Source: Mesorhizobium helmanticense (GTDB lineage: Bacteria; Pseudomonadota; Alphaproteobacteria; Rhizobiales; Rhizobiaceae). From it: a DNA stretch of 64,000 nucleotides. The translations under genes were made by a program, and so were the position numbers. Below the pieces are notes generated by a model, which worked only from the letters and a program-made list of their open reading frames with translations, had not been told where the DNA came from and ran no database searches. The stretch is from NCBI RefSeq assembly GCF_003034915.1, contig NZ_PZJX01000029.1, positions 124,001 to 188,000 on the forward strand. Reading direction: 5' to 3'. This document shows, in pieces, positions 7,814 to 17,118 of the stretch (positions are counted from its first letter, which is position 1; each line of letters starts with the position of its first letter).

Positions 7814-9247
7814 TTACAGGCTTCCAGCGACCAGCAGCACGGCGCCGATGAAAACGACGATCTGGCTGCGCCAGTCGCGGATGATGAAGACGACCGGATC
7901 GTCATGCATCTCGTCGCGGCGGGCGAGTATCCAGACGCGTATGGTCAAATAGAGCACAATCGGCGCCAGCGGCCAGACCAGCCAGGGGTTGGGGTAGAGT
8001 TCGCGCACCGCGGCGCTGTCCATATAGAGCGCCAGCACCAGTGCCGAGGAAAAGGCCGAGGCCATTCCCGCCTGGGCGACGATCTCCTGGTCCTCGGTGC
8101 GGTAGCCACGGCCGGCAATTCGCTCGCCGGCCGGAATGGCGGTGGTGCGCAGCTCGACAAAGCGCTTCACCAGCGCCAGCGACAGGAAGAAGAAGATCGA
8201 GAAGGCAAGCAGCCAGAACGAAACATCGACGCCGGTCGCCGCCGCGCCCGCCAGAACACGCATCGTGTAGAGGCCCGCAAGCGTCAGCACGTCGACCAGG
8301 AGCATGCGCTTGAACGACAGCGAATAGGCGGTGGTGATGACCATGTAGCCCAAAAGCACCCCGAGGAATTCCCATCGCAGCAGGCATGCGGCCCCGATGC
8401 CGATTGCCAGCAGCAGCGCCATCGACCCGAGGCCGAACGGGATCGACAACGCGCCGCTGGCGAATGGCCTGGTGCGCTTGGTCGGGTGTTTGCGATCGAG
8501 CGCGAGATCGAAGAAATCGTTGAGGATGTAGATGGCCGACGCCACCGCGCTGAACGAGACGAAGGCCAGCAGGCATTCCCAGATCATGTCGGAGTTGAAG
8601 TATTCGTGCGACAGCACCATCGGCACGGCGATCAATGAGTTCTTCAACCACTGATGAACGCGCAGCATCTTGACGACGGTTTTGAATGTCGGTTTCGGCG
8701 CCTGCATCATTTCGGCGCTGTGCATGGCCTGCCAGCGCGCGGCGTGCCGGTCGGGCGCGACGACGATCGCCGTGCGCGCGGCGTCGAACACCTGGAGGTC
8801 GTGCCGGCTGTTGCCGACATAGTCGAACCCGCCATCGCCATAGGCGGCGACAAGCGAGGCGCGCTTTCTGCCGGAGGTCATGTTGTGCGGACCATCGGTC
8901 GCCAGCACGCGATCGAAAATCCCCAGATGCGCGGCGATCGCCTCGGCGAACTTGCGTGGCGTGCCGGTTGCCAGCACAATCTGGCGGCCCTCGCCATGTT
9001 CGGTGCGAAGGCGCCGCAGCAGCACTTCGCGATAGGGCAGCGATGCGGGATCGATGTCGATGCGTTGGGCGATCGCCTGCTTCAACCGCGCCGGGCCGCC
9101 GGCGAGCCAGAACGGCACCACAAAAATATAGAGGGGGTTCATCTTGAGAAGGATGAACAACCCTTCCCACAACAGGTCCGTCGCGATCAGCGTGCCGTCG
9201 AGATCGACCGCAAGCGGGATTGCGTTCCTGTCCGACCGCGCGTCCAT
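7814..9247 (-). CDS. HAD phosphatase-UbiA prenyltransferase fusion (NoeC/Rv3806c-like)
   Basis: 477-residue fusion. Residues 1-175 form a HAD domain with motif I DLDGT (15-19), ATGTP (93-97) and GNSRHD (145-150). Residues about 190-477 form a UbiA membrane prenyltransferase with the polyprenyl-diphosphate/Mg motif NDFFDLALDRKH (243-254) and about eight helices. Related proteins are mycobacterial Rv3806c, which joins phosphoribosyl-PP to decaprenyl phosphate, and Azorhizobium NoeC, needed for Nod-factor arabinosylation. The HAD part could dephosphorylate the 5-phosphoribose product, a step done by a separate enzyme in mycobacteria. It is the first gene of the seven-gene cluster. Confidence 0.85.
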   Translation of the reverse strand: MDARSDRNAIPLAVDLDGTLIATDLLWEGLFILLKMNPLYIFVVPFWLAGGPARLKQAIAQRIDIDPASLPYREVLLRRLRTEHGEGRQIVLATGTPRKFAEAIAAHLGIFDRVLATDGPHNMTSGRKRASLVAAYGDGGFDYVGNSRHDLQVFDAARTAIVVAPDRHAARWQAMHSAEMMQAPKPTFKTVVKMLRVHQWLKNSLIAVPMVLSHEYFNSDMIWECLLAFVSFSAVASAIYILNDFFDLALDRKHPTKRTRPFASGALSIPFGLGSMALLLAIGIGAACLLRWEFLGVLLGYMVITTAYSLSFKRMLLVDVLTLAGLYTMRVLAGAAATGVDVSFWLLAFSIFFFLSLALVKRFVELRTTAIPAGERIAGRGYRTEDQEIVAQAGMASAFSSALVLALYMDSAAVRELYPNPWLVWPLAPIVLYLTIRVWILARRDEMHDDPVVFIIRDWRSQIVVFIGAVLLVAGSL

Positions 9248-9362
9248 TTCTCGTTGCCCTGCCTACCCCGTCGCCGCTTTTCAGCGTCTTCGCATCCGGT
9301 ATAGCGGGGAACGGCGTAGTGAACGTTAAAACGCCCGGTTGCAGAATGTAGGCTGGGAGGTA

Positions 9363-9398
9363 TTTCCAGTGTCATTGTTAAACAATTGCTACTGGAAA
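9363..9398. promoter_or_regulatory. Nested inverted repeat upstream of the HAD-UbiA gene
   Basis: An outer dyad tttccagt/actggaaa (9363-9370 and 9391-9398) encloses an inner dyad attgtt/aacaat. It lies about 115 nt upstream of the HAD-UbiA start and just beyond the terminator of the preceding gene, so it could be an operator for the cluster or a second stem of the terminator region. No factor can be assigned. Confidence 0.35.
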
Positions 9399-9403
9399 CA
9401 ATA

Positions 9404-9429
9404 AAAGGCCGGGCAATTGCCCGGCCTTT
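9404..9429 (-). terminator. Rho-independent terminator of the small secreted protein gene
   Basis: A perfect 11-bp stem (aaaggccgggc / gcccggccttt) around an AATT loop is followed on the minus strand by a T-rich run (ttttattgttt). It starts about 20 nt after the stop codon at 9450 and separates this gene from the HAD-UbiA operon. Confidence 0.85.
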
Positions 9430-9449
9430 GCAAGAGATACCGCCCGAGT

Positions 9450-9713
9450 TTACTTGATACGGGCGACGCCGCCCGAAATCTCGACCGTTTCGGAGCCAGT
9501 CAGGGCTTCGAGGTCACCATTCGGCAAGGTGACGAAACAGCCATTCGGGCAAAATTCCACGGTTTCGCCGGCGGCCAGCGCCAGCTCAGTCTTGCCGCCG
9601 CCTTCGGTTACGATCAGCGTGCGGGTCTCGGCGTCCTTGTTGACCGCGCTGGCTGCAAAAGCCGAACCGCCCACGGCAAGAAAAGCGATGGCGGCAACGA
9701 CAGACTTCCACAT
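9450..9713 (-). CDS. Small secreted periplasmic protein of unknown function
   Basis: 87 residues when started at the ATG at 9713. The first 22 residues (MWKSVVAAIAFLAVGGSAFA) are a clear Sec signal peptide ending in AxA, giving a mature product of about 65 residues. The mature part has a repeated beta-like pattern and a CPNGC motif that could form a disulfide or bind metal. A strong terminator follows and no other gene shares the transcript, so it is monocistronic. Small proteins of this kind are widespread in Rhizobiales but I know of no function for them. Confidence 0.75.
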   Translation of the reverse strand: MWKSVVAAIAFLAVGGSAFAASAVNKDAETRTLIVTEGGGKTELALAAGETVEFCPNGCFVTLPNGDLEALTGSETVEISGGVARIK

Positions 9714-9875
9714 TTTGCAATATCGGTGTCTCCACCGCCTCTGTTGCATTTCGCAAGGCATTCTCGCCCTTTGCATATGAGCTTATATGACATGGAAGCT
9801 GAACAGCAACTGAATGCCGCATTCATGCCGCAATTGGTTTCGTTGCCTTGGAACCTGGCTTCCTGGGCCAATTTC

Positions 9876-12365
9876 CTAGTCGGGATCCGGCTTGCGGGCC
9901 TTGCGTCTGGATTTTGCAAGGCGCTTCGCCTCGGCCTCGGCTTCGACCAACGCCTGCTCTCGTTCGGCGAATTCGGCCTCGATCTTGTCGTCGTCGATCG
10001 GCCATGCCTCATGCTTCTTCGTCTCGACGACGGCGCGCGGTTGCGACGGGATCTCGATATGCTCGCTGTGGAAGGCGTCAAGGACGGCGAAGCGGATGTC
10101 GTTCTGCACGATATTTCCATTCATCACGTCTGCCAGGAACACGCGGATTTCGAATTCGAGCGCTGCCGGCCCGAAATTGGTAAACAGCACGAAAGGTTCG
10201 GGGTTCTTCAGCACCAGCGCATGGCTGCGCGCGATCTCCAGCAGGACGGCATGGACCTGCTTGACGTCGCTGCCATAGGCGACACCCACCTTGATGTCGA
10301 CGCGGCCAAGCTTGTTGCGATGCGTCCAATTGCCGACTGCATTGTTGATCAGGTTTGAATTGGGCAGGATCACCGACTGGCGCTGGAACGTCTCAATCTC
10401 GGTGGCGCGCACGCTGATCTTCTTGACCGTGCCGCTGATATCGCCGGCGACGATCCAGTCGCCGACCTTGAACGGCCGCTCCGCCAGCAGGATCAGGCCC
10501 GAGACGAAATTGGAGACGACGTTCTGCAGACCAAAGCCGATGCCAAGCGAAAGGGCGCCGGCGACGAGCGCGAGATTGGACAGATCGATACCCGCCGCCG
10601 AGACGCCGACGAGTGCCGCCAGCGCCACGCCGGCATAGCCGACCGCCAACCGGATCGAGTTGCGCACGCCGGTGTCGACCTTGCCGCGCGCCATGACCGA
10701 GCCGTCGAGCCAACCCTGGAACCAACGCGTCAGGAAATAACCGATGATGAATACGACGATGCCGGTCAGGATGCCGAGAAACGAGATGGTCACCGAGCCG
10801 ATGGTGATGCCGGTGGCCAGCTTGTAGGCCCAGGCCTGGATGTCGCCGGGCTGGAAGCCCCACATCAAGAGGATCAGCGGCAGGAACACCAGCACAATCA
10901 TGACATTGATGGCGATGCTGACGACCAGGCCGAGCTGGTCGAGGGCTGCGTCCTCATAGCTGGAAGTGGCCGAAAGCCACCGCCCGATCGAAGTGCCGGC
11001 GAAACCGCCTTCCTCGCCGATCTCCCGGGCCGAAAGGAAGCCTATATAGGCGGTGACCAGGATCGTGCCGGTGACGACGACCTGCCGAGAGACGAAAAAG
11101 CTAAGGCCGATATAGCCGAACAGCGCCGCCGCGATGGTGAAGAGGCCGAGCGCGATGGCAGTGTAGCGCAGCCACGCCGGCCAGGGACGCCAGCTTCCGT
11201 CAGGCGCCTTGAACGGTCTTAGCAACGCCATCAGGATCAGGATGACGCCGACGATGATGGTGGCGACAAAGCTTCTGGCGATAGTCAGCGACAGCGGCGA
11301 GCCCATCTTGTCGTTGACGACCGACAGGAAACTGTTGATGCCGATGACCACCGCCATGGCGGTGGTCAGCCGGACCAGCCAACGCGCCGGACCCGTTTCG
11401 ACCGGTATGAGACGCCAGTTCGGCAGCCGCGGCTCAAGCGCCGCATTGGTCAGCCGGTTGACGCAGAACACCACCGCGATGACGGCGGCCAGGGCATTCA
11501 GGAACACCCCGATGTCGCCACGCAACACATTGTAATAGTTGAAAAAGAAAACCGTCGAAGCCAGGAATACGCCGACCGCCAGCGTCGGCAGCAATGTCGA
11601 CCAGAACGCCACCGACAGCCGGCTGAGATAGGACGGATCCTCAACGGAGGGATCCGCTTCGAAGATACGTCCGAACAGCCGCCGCCCGCCGACAAAGAGC
11701 ACCGCGGCGAGTGCAAGCGCCATCAAGGCCGCTGCAAGGACGGCCTGGAACTTGAACTTGATGGCGAAGGTCAGCCAGGACGATACCGCCCTGTAGAGGC
11801 CGGTATATTCATTCTGGGCGTCGGCGAACACTTGCGGGCTTAGCGCGTCGGACAGTTCATAGTGCTTGGTCAGCACATTGCGGAAGAGCGCGCTGCGCAT
11901 GGCGCCGATCTTGTCGATCAATCCGCTGATGCGGATCGACAAATTTTGCGCGCTGGCGATGACGGCGTTGATCTCGGCCTTTTCGGCCGCCAGGGCCCCG
12001 CGCTCGCTGGCGACGATCTCGGGCTCCGGCGGCTGACCCTCGGCCGGCGGCGCGCCCAGCACCTCGATACGGGCATTGATGTCGGAGAGACGCGAGCGGA
12101 ACGCCAGCGCGCTGGTCAGTGCGGCCCGCGACATCTCCTCCAGTTGCAGGCGAATATCGACGAGGCCGGCGTCGTCCTCGCCGTCCTGCTGCATCTTCTT
12201 CTCGAGGTCGTCGGTCTTGGCCGACAGATCCTGGATGGCCTTCTGCTGCTCCGCGATCAGCGCGGCGGAGCCCTGGCCGATCGCCTGCGCCATCGCATCG
12301 AACGACGGCGCTGACACGACGACCAGCGCAAGGATCAGAACCAGGCGGAGCAATCTGAAGACCAT
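9876..12365 (-). CDS. MscS-family mechanosensitive channel with large N-terminal domain (DUF3772 type)
   Basis: About 829 residues. A signal peptide ends near AMAQA and is followed by a coiled-coil periplasmic domain (about 30-180) with heptad-rich segments, then about ten membrane helices, then the MscS pore helix and beta domain (LGIGFGLQNVVSNFVSGLILLAERP, roughly 570-600) and a cytoplasmic end rich in E, A and K. This is the YbiO/KefA-like class of large channels that release solutes on hypo-osmotic shock. The start is uncertain: ATG 12365 gives the cleanest signal peptide, but a TTG at 12392 lies closer to an AAGGAGG sequence. It is divergent from soxB. Confidence 0.85.
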   Translation of the reverse strand: MVFRLLRLVLILALVVVSAPSFDAMAQAIGQGSAALIAEQQKAIQDLSAKTDDLEKKMQQDGEDDAGLVDIRLQLEEMSRAALTSALAFRSRLSDINARIEVLGAPPAEGQPPEPEIVASERGALAAEKAEINAVIASAQNLSIRISGLIDKIGAMRSALFRNVLTKHYELSDALSPQVFADAQNEYTGLYRAVSSWLTFAIKFKFQAVLAAALMALALAAVLFVGGRRLFGRIFEADPSVEDPSYLSRLSVAFWSTLLPTLAVGVFLASTVFFFNYYNVLRGDIGVFLNALAAVIAVVFCVNRLTNAALEPRLPNWRLIPVETGPARWLVRLTTAMAVVIGINSFLSVVNDKMGSPLSLTIARSFVATIIVGVILILMALLRPFKAPDGSWRPWPAWLRYTAIALGLFTIAAALFGYIGLSFFVSRQVVVTGTILVTAYIGFLSAREIGEEGGFAGTSIGRWLSATSSYEDAALDQLGLVVSIAINVMIVLVFLPLILLMWGFQPGDIQAWAYKLATGITIGSVTISFLGILTGIVVFIIGYFLTRWFQGWLDGSVMARGKVDTGVRNSIRLAVGYAGVALAALVGVSAAGIDLSNLALVAGALSLGIGFGLQNVVSNFVSGLILLAERPFKVGDWIVAGDISGTVKKISVRATEIETFQRQSVILPNSNLINNAVGNWTHRNKLGRVDIKVGVAYGSDVKQVHAVLLEIARSHALVLKNPEPFVLFTNFGPAALEFEIRVFLADVMNGNIVQNDIRFAVLDAFHSEHIEIPSQPRAVVETKKHEAWPIDDDKIEAEFAEREQALVEAEAEAKRLAKSRRKARKPDPD

Positions 12366-12562
12366 GATCTGTTGGCGACTCGCGAACGGCAATGCAGCGC
12401 TGAAAACGCCTCCTTGATAAAGACGCTCATATCACGGGGCAAGCCATCGCGCCCGCCGCGTTTTCGGAGTCGGCCAGTCGAAAAGCGATGGCGCAATATT
12501 GGCTTTGCGCCGGTGGCCTGCTCTATAGTCTGCCGCATCGCCCACGAAGGATGACAAAAGGA

Positions 12563-13822
12563 ATGGCGGAATATTCGGCGTTTTCGCTTCTCAAAAACGC
12601 ATTGACCGGCAACAAGGACTGGAAGCCGGCCTGGCGCAAGCCGGACCCGAAGGCATCCTATGACGTGATTGTCATCGGCGGTGGCGGCCATGGTCTGTCG
12701 ACCGCCTATTATCTCGCCAAGGAGCACGGCATCACCAATGTCGCCGTGCTCGAGAGGGGCTGGCTGGGATCAGGCAATGTCGGCCGCAACACCACGGCTG
12801 TGCGCTCCAACTATCTGCTGCCCGCCAATACGCGTTTTTACGAACATTCGATGAAGCTGTGGGAGAACCTCTCGCACGACCTCAACTACAACGTCATGTT
12901 CTCGCAGCGCGGCTGCCTGAATCTAGCCCATACGCCCGGCCAGTTTGATGATCTTGCCCGGCGCGGCAATGCCATGCGCCATCTCGGCGTCGACGCCGAG
13001 CTGATGACGACAGCCGAGATCGCGCGCCTCGTCCCGGCGCTGGACGTCTCCGGTTCGGCGCGCTTCCCAATTGTCGGCGGCCTGATGCAGCGGCGCGCCG
13101 GCACCGCCCGCCACGATGCGGTGGCCTGGGGCTACGCGCGCGGCGCCGACCGTCGCGGCGTCGACATCGTCGAGAATTGCGAGGTCACCGGCTTCCTGCG
13201 CGATGGCGACCGCATCACAGGTGTCTCGACGACGCGCGGCGAGATCCGCGCCAAGAAGGTGGCGCTTGCGGTTGCCGGAAGCACCGGCCGCGTCATGCAG
13301 CTTGCCGGCATCGACCATATGCCGATCGAGAGCCATGTGCTGCAGGCCTTCGTCTCTGAATCGCTGAAGCCGATCATCGATACGATCCTGACCTTCGGCA
13401 TGGGACACTTCTACATCTCGCAGTCGGACAAGGGCGGCCTGGTCTATGGCGGCGACCTCGACGGCTACAACAGCTACGCCCAGCGCGGCAGCCTGCCGAT
13501 CGTCGACGAGGTGATGAGCGAGATGCTGGCGCTGTTCCCCGGCCTCGCTCGCGTGCGCATGCTGCGCTCCTGGGGCGGCGTCTGCGACATGTCGATGGAC
13601 GGCTCGCCGATCATCACCACCGGCCCGCTGCCGGGCATGTATCTCAATTGCGGCTGGTGCTACGGCGGCTTCAAGGCAACGCCGGCGTCCGGCTGGTGCT
13701 TTGCCTGGACCATCGCCAAGGACGAGCCGCACGACTTCAACGCGCCCTTCACGCTCGACCGTTTCTATCGCGGCCTGGTGATCGACGACAAAGGCCAGGG
13801 CGCGACGCCTCGGATGCATTAG
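12563..13822 (+). CDS. soxB: Sarcosine oxidase subunit beta
   Basis: 419-residue FAD-binding (DAO-family) subunit of heterotetrameric sarcosine oxidase. The dinucleotide motif VIVIGGGGHGLSTAYYL follows the characteristic N-terminus with KPAWRKPDPKASYDV. The beta subunit carries the covalently bound FMN and the site that oxidises sarcosine to glycine, formaldehyde (passed to folate) and H2O2. Start choice: MAEYSAFSLL matches the conserved SoxB N-terminus; the in-frame ATG at 12551 has no ribosome site at proper distance. First gene of soxBDAG; soxD starts 9 nt after its stop. Confidence 0.96.
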   Translation: MAEYSAFSLLKNALTGNKDWKPAWRKPDPKASYDVIVIGGGGHGLSTAYYLAKEHGITNVAVLERGWLGSGNVGRNTTAVRSNYLLPANTRFYEHSMKLWENLSHDLNYNVMFSQRGCLNLAHTPGQFDDLARRGNAMRHLGVDAELMTTAEIARLVPALDVSGSARFPIVGGLMQRRAGTARHDAVAWGYARGADRRGVDIVENCEVTGFLRDGDRITGVSTTRGEIRAKKVALAVAGSTGRVMQLAGIDHMPIESHVLQAFVSESLKPIIDTILTFGMGHFYISQSDKGGLVYGGDLDGYNSYAQRGSLPIVDEVMSEMLALFPGLARVRMLRSWGGVCDMSMDGSPIITTGPLPGMYLNCGWCYGGFKATPASGWCFAWTIAKDEPHDFNAPFTLDRFYRGLVIDDKGQGATPRMH

Positions 13823-13831
13823 GTAGAAGAA

Positions 13832-14128
13832 ATGCTGATCACCTGTCCCTATTGCGGCCCGCGCGACGTCCTCGAATTCACCTATCAGGGCGACGGCAAC
13901 CGTGAACGCCCTCAACCCGCTTCGCAGAATCTCGATGCATGGAATGCCTATGTCTACGACCGGCTGAACCCGGCTGGCGACCACAACGAGATCTGGCAGC
14001 ACTCCGGCGGTTGCCGCTCTCATCTGAGGGTCGTGCGCAACACGCTGACACACGAGATCTCCAGCACTACCTTTGCGCGCGGCGACCACAAATCCGCGGC
14101 GCGGCACAAGGCGGGGGGTAAATCATGA
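13832..14128 (+). CDS. soxD: Sarcosine oxidase subunit delta
   Basis: 98-residue zinc-binding subunit. The N-terminal LITCPYCGPRD gives the first Cys pair, and a conserved HSGGCRSHL (about 56-64) supplies the other metal ligands. The delta subunit stabilises the SoxABDG complex. Its stop overlaps the soxA start by 4 nt (ATGA), which points to translational coupling. Confidence 0.95.
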   Translation: MLITCPYCGPRDVLEFTYQGDGNRERPQPASQNLDAWNAYVYDRLNPAGDHNEIWQHSGGCRSHLRVVRNTLTHEISSTTFARGDHKSAARHKAGGKS

Positions 14129-17118
14129 GCCCGCGCCGCAGCGATACCGGCGGCCGGATCGACCGGCTGCGCACCATACGCTTCACCTTCGATGGCGCAT
14201 CCTATACCGGCCATGCCGGCGACACGCTCGCTTCGGCGCTGCTGGCCAATGGCGTCAGCCTGTTCGGACGCTCGTTCAAATACCATCGTCCGCGCGGCGT
14301 GCTTACGGCTGGCGTCGAGGAACCGAACGCCCTGGTGACGGTGCTGCGCGGCGAGGTTCGCGAACCCAACATCGCCGCGACCATGATCGAGATCTATGAC
14401 GGGCTGACGGCCGTCAGCCAGAACCGCTTCCCCTCGCTGTCCTGGGATGTCGGCGCCGTCAACCAGCTTGGCGGCAAGGTGCTGTCGGCCGGCTTCTACT
14501 ACAAGACCTTCATGGGACCGGTGTTCGGCCCGCTAAAGGGCACGCGCTTCTGGATGTTCTGCGAGCATTTCATCCGCCGCGCCGCCGGCCTCGGCCGCGC
14601 CGGGACTGCTCCCGACACGGCGCGCTACGAGCGCATGAACGCATTCTGCGACGTTCTGGTGGTCGGCTCCGGCCCGGCCGGGCTGATAGCCGCCAAGGCC
14701 GCGACCGATCAGGGCGCACGCGTCATCCTCGCCGAGCTTGAGCCGCATTTCGGTGGTTCGGCCAACTGGTCAGGCGAGGTGATCGACGACATGCCGGCCG
14801 CCGATTGGGCGGCGCGAACCGCCGGCCAGCTCGAAGGCCATGACAATGTCCGCCTGCTGCCGCGCACCACCGTGTGGGGCTATTACGACGGCAACACGCT
14901 GGCTGCGCTCGAACGGGTCACCGACCACAAGGAAAACCCCGGCAAGGGTGAGCCGCGCCATCGCTACTGGGCCATTCGCGCCAAAACGGTGGTGCTGGCC
15001 ACCGGCTCCTTCGAGCGGCCGCTGGTGTTTCCGGGCAACGATCGGCCGGGCGTGATGCTGGCCCATGCGGCAGAACGCTATGCCAATGAGTATGGCGTGC
15101 TGCCGGGCGACAGGATCGCGCTGTTCACCAACAATGACAGCGCCTATCGCGCAGCCCTTGCGCTGAAGAAGGCAGGAGCTGCGATCGTCGCCATTGTCGA
15201 CGTGCGCCCGGAGCTTTCGAACGAAATGCGCAAGCTCGCCGGCGAAGCCGAGGCCGAGATCCTTGCCGGCCACGCCGTGGTCGCCACCGAAGGCGGCAAG
15301 GCGCTGTCCGGCCTCAAGGTGCAGCGCTTCGACATGGCGAGCGGCGCATTGAGCGGCGATGCGCGCAGCATCCATGCCGATTGCCTGCTGATGTCGGGCG
15401 GCTGGTCGCCGACCATCCATCTCGCCAGCCAGGCCGGCGCCAGGGCGGAATGGAACGAAGCGCTGCAAGCTTTCCTGCCACCAAAGCCAACACAGAAATG
15501 GATCGGCGCCGGTGCCTTCAACGGCCATTTCAAGACCCTCGAAGCAATATTGGACGGTCGCAACGCAGGCCTTTCGGCGGTCGGCGCAACAGGCACGCCG
15601 ATGGCGTACCCGAGTATCGAATCCTTGCCTGGCGACCCTCGTCCGGCGCCGGTCTTCGAGATCAAGGCCAAGGGAAAAAGCTTTGTCGATTTCCAGCACG
15701 ATGTGACGGCGGAGGATGTTCGGCTGGCGCATCGCGAAGGCTTCATCTCGGTCGAGCATCTCAAGCGCTACACAACGCTCGGCATGGCGACCGACCAGGG
15801 CAAGAACTCCAACATACCCGGCCTCGCCATCATGGCCGAGGCGCTGGGCAAGCCGATCCCCGAAGTCGGCACGACACGCTTTCGACCGCCCTATTCCGCA
15901 GTGTCGATCGGCTCGCTGGCCGCGGAACGCTTCGACGACATCAAGCCCGAGCGGCTGACGCCGATGCATGACTGGCACGTCGCCAATGGCGCGACCATGT
16001 ATGCGGCCGGCCTCTGGTATCGCCCGATGATCTACGGGCTTTCAGGCGAGACGATCGAGCAGGCCTATGTGCGCGAAGCCAAGGCGACGCGCGAGAGCGC
16101 CGGCATCGTCGATGTCTCGACGCTGGGCAAGATCGCCGTGCAGGGTCCCGATGCGGCTGAGTTCCTCGATCGCGTCTACACCAACATGTTCTCGACGCTG
16201 GCCGTCGGCAAGGCGCGTTACGGGCTGATGCTGCGCGAGGACGGCCTTGCTTTCGACGATGGCACCACCTGGCGGCTCGGCGAGCAGGACTTCCTGATGA
16301 CCACCACCACCGCCAATGCCGGCAAGGTGATGCAGCATCTGGAATACTTCCTTGACGTGATCTGGCCGGAGTTGAAAGTCCATGTCACCTCGGTGACCGA
16401 CGAATGGGCGGGTGCCGCCATCGGCGGCCCAAAGGCGCGGGCAATTCTTGCCGCTTGCCTCACCGGCACCGCCGTCGACAACGCCACCTTGCCCTTCATG
16501 GGCATCGTGCGTGGCAAGATAGCCGGCGTGCCTGTCATGATCTGCCGGCTCTCCTTCTCCGGCGAGATGGCCTTCGAAGTCTATTGCGGCGCCGGCTATG
16601 GCACCCATGTCTGGGAAGCGCTGGTCGAGGCCGGCAAGCCATTCGGGCTGGTCACCTACGGGCTCGAGGCGCTGGGCACGATGCGCATCGAAAAGGGCCA
16701 TGTCACCGGCGCCGAGATCGACGGCCGCACCACGGCGCGAGACCTGCATCTCGACTGGATGCTGTCCAAGAAGAAGCCCTTCATCGGCTCGGCGATGATG
16801 GATCGCGAGGGCCTGATCGCGCCCGACCGCCTCGAACTCGTCGGACTGATTGCGCTCGACAACCGGCCGCTCAACGGCGGCGCGCATGTCGTGGAAGTGC
16901 TCGACGAAGCCAATCCGCACGATTCCATCGGCCACATCACGGCCTGCTGCTATTCGCCAGCGCTCGGCAAGCACATCGCGCTGGCGCTGATCAAGGGCGG
17001 CAAGGCAAGGCACGGCTCGCGCGCCTTTGTCTCCGATCCGCTGCGCAACCGGTTCGGGCCGATCGAGATCGTCTCCAACCACTTCTACGATTCGGACGGG
17101 AGCCGCATGCATGGTTGA
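14125..17118 (+). CDS. soxA: Sarcosine oxidase subunit alpha
   Basis: 997 residues, the usual length. An N-terminal Fer2-like domain (about 10-100, with FKYHRPRGVLTAG) is followed by a NAD-binding oxidoreductase domain with VVGSGPAGLIAA near 175, and a C-terminal aminomethyltransferase (GcvT) domain from about 600, which takes the methyl group from sarcosine onto tetrahydrofolate. The GcvT region includes SFSGEMAFEVYCG and GTMRIEKGH, both typical. Third gene of soxBDAG; soxG starts 8 nt before its stop. Confidence 0.96.
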   Translation: MSPRRSDTGGRIDRLRTIRFTFDGASYTGHAGDTLASALLANGVSLFGRSFKYHRPRGVLTAGVEEPNALVTVLRGEVREPNIAATMIEIYDGLTAVSQNRFPSLSWDVGAVNQLGGKVLSAGFYYKTFMGPVFGPLKGTRFWMFCEHFIRRAAGLGRAGTAPDTARYERMNAFCDVLVVGSGPAGLIAAKAATDQGARVILAELEPHFGGSANWSGEVIDDMPAADWAARTAGQLEGHDNVRLLPRTTVWGYYDGNTLAALERVTDHKENPGKGEPRHRYWAIRAKTVVLATGSFERPLVFPGNDRPGVMLAHAAERYANEYGVLPGDRIALFTNNDSAYRAALALKKAGAAIVAIVDVRPELSNEMRKLAGEAEAEILAGHAVVATEGGKALSGLKVQRFDMASGALSGDARSIHADCLLMSGGWSPTIHLASQAGARAEWNEALQAFLPPKPTQKWIGAGAFNGHFKTLEAILDGRNAGLSAVGATGTPMAYPSIESLPGDPRPAPVFEIKAKGKSFVDFQHDVTAEDVRLAHREGFISVEHLKRYTTLGMATDQGKNSNIPGLAIMAEALGKPIPEVGTTRFRPPYSAVSIGSLAAERFDDIKPERLTPMHDWHVANGATMYAAGLWYRPMIYGLSGETIEQAYVREAKATRESAGIVDVSTLGKIAVQGPDAAEFLDRVYTNMFSTLAVGKARYGLMLREDGLAFDDGTTWRLGEQDFLMTTTTANAGKVMQHLEYFLDVIWPELKVHVTSVTDEWAGAAIGGPKARAILAACLTGTAVDNATLPFMGIVRGKIAGVPVMICRLSFSGEMAFEVYCGAGYGTHVWEALVEAGKPFGLVTYGLEALGTMRIEKGHVTGAEIDGRTTARDLHLDWMLSKKKPFIGSAMMDREGLIAPDRLELVGLIALDNRPLNGGAHVVEVLDEANPHDSIGHITACCYSPALGKHIALALIKGGKARHGSRAFVSDPLRNRFGPIEIVSNHFYDSDGSRMHG

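Noticed and set aside
12923..14107. A 394-codon minus-strand frame opposite soxB/soxD
   Set aside because: Shadow of the soxB and soxD genes; no motif and no ribosome site.
14770..15978. A 402-codon minus-strand frame opposite soxA
   Set aside because: Mirror of the soxA oxidoreductase domain; composition typical of antisense frames.
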